DNA of 64,000 nt from Pseudocitrobacter sp913778145 (GTDB lineage: Bacteria > Pseudomonadota > Gammaproteobacteria > Enterobacterales > Enterobacteriaceae): the NCBI GenBank assembly GCA_035726825.1, contig JALNTX010000008.1:124001-188000 (forward strand), read 5' to 3'. A program made the position numbers and the translations under genes. Below the pieces are notes generated by a model. It was given only the letters and a program-made list of their open reading frames with translations, was not told the origin of the DNA and ran no database searches. Below are positions 62,006 to 64,000 of the stretch, one piece after another; the stretch's first letter is position 1, and each line of letters opens with the position of its first letter.

Positions 62006-62665
62006 ATGTATCAGCATCATAACTGGCAAGGGGCCTTGCTCGATTATCCGGTCAGCAAAGTTGTTTGCGTCGGCAGTAATTACGCGAAGCACATTCAGGA
62101 AATGGGCAGCGCTATTCCGGAAGAACCTGTGCTGTTTATCAAACCGGAAACCGCGCTTTGCGATATCCGCCAACCGCTGGTGCTGCCGCAGGGGTTGGGG
62201 TCTGTACATCATGAAGTCGAGCTGGCGGTGCTGATTGGCGCAACGCTGCGTCAGGCAACCGAAGAGCACGTTCAGAAAGCGATTGCCGGTTATGGGGTGG
62301 CGCTGGATCTCACGCTGCGCGATGTGCAGGGTAAAATGAAGAAAGCGGGGCAACCGTGGGAAAAAGCCAAAGGCTTTGATAATTCCTGCCCGATTTCTGG
62401 TTTTATTCCGGCTGCTGAGTTTGAAAGCGATCCGCAGGCTACGCCGCTGGCGTTAACGGTTAATGGCGACGTGCGCCAGCAGGGCACCACGGCAGACATG
62501 ATCCATAAAATCATCCCGCTGATTGCTTACATGAGCCGCTTCTTCACCCTGAAACCGGGTGATGTCGTACTGACCGGCACGCCGGAAGGCGTGGGGCCAC
62601 TGCAGAGCGGTGATGAGCTGACCGTACAGTTTAACGGTCTCTCACTTTCTACCCGCGTACTGTAA
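62006..62665 (+). CDS. ycgM: FAH-family hydrolase/isomerase YcgM
   Basis: 219 residues, as in E. coli. Fumarylacetoacetase fold with VHHEVELAVLIG (metal ligands Glu/Glu), GVALDLTLRDVQGKMKKAG, the FDNSCPISGFIP block and GDVVLTGTPEGVGPL. Related enzymes act on oxaloacetate or acylpyruvates; the physiological substrate here is unproven. Confidence 0.94.
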   Translation: MYQHHNWQGALLDYPVSKVVCVGSNYAKHIQEMGSAIPEEPVLFIKPETALCDIRQPLVLPQGLGSVHHEVELAVLIGATLRQATEEHVQKAIAGYGVALDLTLRDVQGKMKKAGQPWEKAKGFDNSCPISGFIPAAEFESDPQATPLALTVNGDVRQQGTTADMIHKIIPLIAYMSRFFTLKPGDVVLTGTPEGVGPLQSGDELTVQFNGLSLSTRVL

Positions 62666-62758
62666 TCCCTTCTTGCCGCCCTCATTGGGCGGCAAAACTT
62701 GCATCCCTGTGCCAGACTGGTTATAAGGTGCACCCTGGTTTTTGATGTGGACATCCTT

Positions 62759-63205
62759 ATGAGCGAATTACCTTTCTGGCAAAGCAAAACTCTCGACGAA
62801 ATGACCGACGCCGAGTGGGAATCGCTGTGCGATGGTTGCGGGCAGTGCTGTCTGCATAAATTGATGGATGAGGACACGGATGAAATCTATTTCACCAACG
62901 TTGCCTGTCGTCAGCTGAACATCAAAACCTGCCAGTGCCGTAATTACGAGCGCCGTTTCGAATATGAACCGGACTGCATCAAACTCACCCGCGAAAATTT
63001 GCCGACCTTCGAATGGTTGCCGCACACCTGCGCGTATCGTCTGCTGGCGGAAGGGAAAGACCTGCCGACGTGGCACCCGCTGCTGACCGGCTCAAAAGCC
63101 GCGATGCACGGTGAGCGTATTTCTGTGCGTCATATTGCGGTGAAAGAATCAGAAGTGCGCGACTGGCAGGACCATATTATGAATAAGCCTGAGTGGGCGC
63201 AGTAA
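62759..63205 (+). CDS. ycgN: YcgN family cysteine cluster protein
   Basis: 148 residues from ATG 62759 (E. coli 153); a GTG at 62747 is possible. The Cys cluster CDGCGQCCLHKL, then CRQLNIKTCQCRNYERRF and EPDCIKL suggests metal or Fe-S binding (UPF0260). Function unknown. A terminator follows. Confidence 0.92.
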   Translation: MSELPFWQSKTLDEMTDAEWESLCDGCGQCCLHKLMDEDTDEIYFTNVACRQLNIKTCQCRNYERRFEYEPDCIKLTRENLPTFEWLPHTCAYRLLAEGKDLPTWHPLLTGSKAAMHGERISVRHIAVKESEVRDWQDHIMNKPEWAQ

Positions 63206-63228
63206 CAGGCAAATTCTGCCAGCTAAAG

Positions 63229-63257
63229 AAAAAACGCGCCTTTCGGCGCGTTTTTTA
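63229..63257 (+). terminator. Bidirectional terminator between ycgN and dsbB
   Basis: AACGCGCC pairs with GGCGCGTT across TTTC, with A-run before and T-run after. Confidence 0.9.
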
Positions 63258-63265
63258 ATGCGTGT

Positions 63266-63796
63266 TTAACGACCAAACAGATCGCGTTTTTTTGGCTTGA
63301 AGGGCTGAGCAATAATCACCAGCACCGCCACCACCAGATATGCGGCGAATATACCTACCAGCCACTGCGGCATTTCCAGCGACAGGAACGACCACTGACG
63401 CACAGCACAGTCGCCTGATGCGACAAACACCTGTGGCAGCCATTTGTCGAGCGGCAGCCAGGTAGGGAAACGCGCGGCAAAGTCGCAGGTCATAAACGGC
63501 GACGGATGCAGTTGAATCATCGTGTGCTCCCAGGCGAGCTGCAAACCACGAATCGCGCTATAAATCCAAATCACCATGGCGACATAGCGCAGCGGCGTTT
63601 TCGGGGCGATCGCGCCGACAATGCCCGCACCCATAATGCCGAACAGAGCGCAACGCTCATAGATACACATGACGCACGGCTGCAGCAGCATGATGTGCTG
63701 GAAATACAGCGCAACGAGTTCAAGTGCAAAGGCAGTCAACGCCATCAATAACCACGCGCCACGGCCTCGTGAGCACTGGTTCAAATATCGCAACAT
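63266..63796 (-). CDS. dsbB: Disulfide bond oxidoreductase DsbB
   Basis: 176 residues, as in E. coli. Four membrane helices and the two redox pairs Cys41-Val-Met-Cys44 and Cys104/Cys130 (FMTCDFAARF, VASGDCAVRQ), exactly at the E. coli numbers. It reoxidises DsbA and passes electrons to quinones. Start MLRYLNQCS at 63796. Upstream on the same strand is nhaB. Confidence 0.97.
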   Translation of the reverse strand: MLRYLNQCSRGRGAWLLMALTAFALELVALYFQHIMLLQPCVMCIYERCALFGIMGAGIVGAIAPKTPLRYVAMVIWIYSAIRGLQLAWEHTMIQLHPSPFMTCDFAARFPTWLPLDKWLPQVFVASGDCAVRQWSFLSLEMPQWLVGIFAAYLVVAVLVIIAQPFKPKKRDLFGR

Positions 63797-63924
63797 AATC
63801 ATTTCCCTGGAACATGTTTAAGAGCAGCAGTTTAAACCAAAAAAAAGCTGCCGCCACTGACGTTTAGCAATTATTACGTAAATGAACATTAAATGCCCGG
63901 CACGACTGGCCGGGCAAATCATGC

Positions 63925-64000
63925 TTAAGGAAGATGCGGGGATGGGAGCAAACCGAGCGCCATCAGCCAGTCGCTGGTGGGTTGCAGAGCGAACTCAACG
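63925..64000 (-). CDS. nhaB: Na+/H+ antiporter NhaB, C-terminal end only
   Basis: The window ends inside this gene. Only the last 24 codons are visible (VEFALQPTSDWLMALGLL, then PSPHLP and stop at 63925). The sequence resembles the end of NhaB, and E. coli has nhaB directly upstream of dsbB on the same strand; synteny carries most of the weight. Confidence 0.72.
   Translation of the reverse strand, partial: VEFALQPTSDWLMALGLLPSPHLP

Noticed and set aside
1..64000. CRISPR arrays, rRNA or tRNA genes, insertion sequences
   Set aside because: No regularly spaced direct repeats, no tRNA cloverleaf with TTCRANY arm and no transposase frame were seen anywhere in the window.

Overview
The window is chromosomal DNA of an Enterobacteriaceae member: an Enterobacter/Lelliottia/Leclercia/Citrobacter-type genome rather than E. 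coli. About 42 kb keeps the conserved yebW-to-nhaB gene order, with two non-E. coli features also known from relatives such as Salmonella: a second FtsI-like transpeptidase (PBP3SAL type) between cspC and rlmA, and an LpxP-type lipid A acyltransferase beside yebW. The genus cannot be fixed from the sequence alone.

Bases 1-20.5 kb are the right-hand (late, structural) half of a prophage, entered inside the terminase gene. It is a mosaic. A lambda-type head module (terminase gpA, gpW, portal, protease with nested scaffold, gpD, gpE, FI, FII, Z-like) is joined to a P2-type contractile tail module (U, V, W, J, I, H, G, sheath FI, tube FII, E/E' with a -1 frameshift site, tape measure, X, D). The tail has two tube-family genes: one beside the sheath as usual, and a second far upstream next to U and V. 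Three AT-rich genes on the opposite strand sit at late-gene junctions and look like lysogenic cargo (morons): a single-domain AraC-type regulator (V/W), a membrane O-acyltransferase (fibre assembly/sheath) and a secreted 119-residue protein (tape measure/X). Integrase, repressor, lysis genes, ogr and the left attachment site are not in the window.

Bases 20.5-22.0 kb are an AT-rich stretch without a convincing gene. They carry two hairpins that would terminate minus-strand transcripts and probably hold the prophage/host junction.

Bases 22-46 kb: lpxP, yebW, yebV, rsmF, letB-letA (lipid transport), msrC, proQ-prc, htpX (with a sigma-32 promoter), yebQ, kdgR, yobH, mgrB, yebO, yobF-cspC, PBP3SAL, rlmA, mntP (with a Mn riboswitch, MntR-like and Fur-like boxes), yobD, manZYX (with two Mlc/NagC-type operators) and the start of yoaE.

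Bases 46-64 kb: the rest of yoaE, pdeD, sdaA, nudL, pabB, yoaH, yoaB, yoaA, tsaB, yeaY, fadD, rnd, minEDC, ycgL, ycgM, ycgN, dsbB and the 3' end of nhaB. Two ERIC-family repeats lie at 56.3 and 61.8 kb. The host part looks intact. Most starts were set by alignment to remembered E. coli proteins plus a visible ribosome binding site; several genes use GTG or TTG.
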